Positions 32,663 through 32,678 of a stretch of 32,678 nucleotides of DNA are shown piece by piece; the stretch's first letter is position 1, and each line of letters opens with the position of its first letter. Source of the stretch: Spirochaetota bacterium. GTDB lineage: Bacteria > Spirochaetota > Brachyspiria > Brachyspirales > JACRPF01. The stretch covers positions 1 to 32,678 of the forward strand of contig JBBTBY010000156.1 in assembly GCA_038043445.1 (NCBI GenBank). Direction: 5' to 3'. The notes under the pieces were generated by a model. It did no database searches. It was not told where the DNA came from and saw only the letters and a list, made by a program, of their open reading frames with translations. The position numbers and the translations under genes were made by a program.

Positions 32663-32678
32663 ATGGACATCACAAAAG
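32663..32678 (+). CDS. pnp: Start of probable polynucleotide phosphorylase gene (cut by window edge)
   Basis: Only ATG plus four codons (MDITK) are visible. An AAGGA site lies seven bases upstream. The identification rests on position alone, because pnp nearly always follows rpsO in the ribF-rpsO-pnp order. Polynucleotide phosphorylase degrades RNA from its 3' end. Confidence 0.5.

Overview
This window is a bacterial chromosome segment of fairly high GC content and high gene density. A full-length YidC with a large periplasmic domain, several lipoproteins with relaxed lipoboxes and a Spy-like periplasmic protein point to a diderm (Gram-negative-type) envelope. The order rpmH-rnpA-yidD-yidC-jag, the order ribF-rpsO-pnp, frequent AUA isoleucine codons and the mix of polysaccharide-degrading and oxidoreductase families fit a Spirochaetota or PVC/Lentisphaerota-like environmental lineage. 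I cannot place it more precisely without a search.

Layout. 1-4032 (minus strand): two tandem lipoproteins, a Spy/CpxP-like protein, a GT39-type membrane glycosyltransferase and an ERCC4/XPF-family nuclease with helix-hairpin-helix. 4417-8153: a secreted GH42-like beta-galactosidase and a divergent sialidase-like Asp-box protein, separated by an AT-rich region with operator-like palindromes. 8171-16393 (plus): a near-consensus promoter followed by rpmH, rnpA, yidD, yidC, jag, a pyruvoyl-dependent arginine decarboxylase, an acyl-CoA synthetase and a GH2 beta-mannosidase, all closely spaced. 16420-17897: a seven-repeat beta-propeller lipoprotein, then an inverted-repeat element and the 3' scrap of a second copy of such a gene. 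17894-19728 (minus): bshA and bshB1, two of the bacillithiol genes. 19990-21744: a metallo-beta-lactamase-fold hydrolase and a Mip-like FKBP isomerase. 22296-24943 (minus): a Gfo/Idh/MocA oxidoreductase, a ThuA-like protein and a DUF1080 protein, a set often seen together in sugar catabolism. 25040-27677 (minus): a three-gene ATGA-coupled operon of a PD-(D/E)XK-type DUF2161 protein, an EFR1-type flavodoxin/ferredoxin and an AraC regulator. 27795-32678: a thioredoxin-like protein, adenosine deaminase, hisH-hisA, then ribF-rpsO and the first codons of what is probably pnp.

Two patterns cut across the window. First, several genes without a Shine-Dalgarno sequence have a good sigma70-type promoter whose -10 box ends only 6-10 nt before the start codon, so their mRNAs should be leaderless or nearly so (lipoprotein at 946, bshB1, DUF2161 gene, hisH, ribF). 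Other genes with good promoters have normal leaders and strong SD sites. Second, a dispersed palindromic repeat (half-site GAACAGCGGGTTG or a variant, with shared flanks) occurs at about 19.84, 20.94 and 31.26 kb. Two of the three copies lie between divergent genes, where a terminator is not expected.

I found no CRISPR array, tRNA, rRNA, transposase or prophage. No single obviously new system stands out. The strongest leads are the leaderless promoter class, the repeat family, the DUF2161-EFR1-AraC operon and the extended yidC/jag operon.
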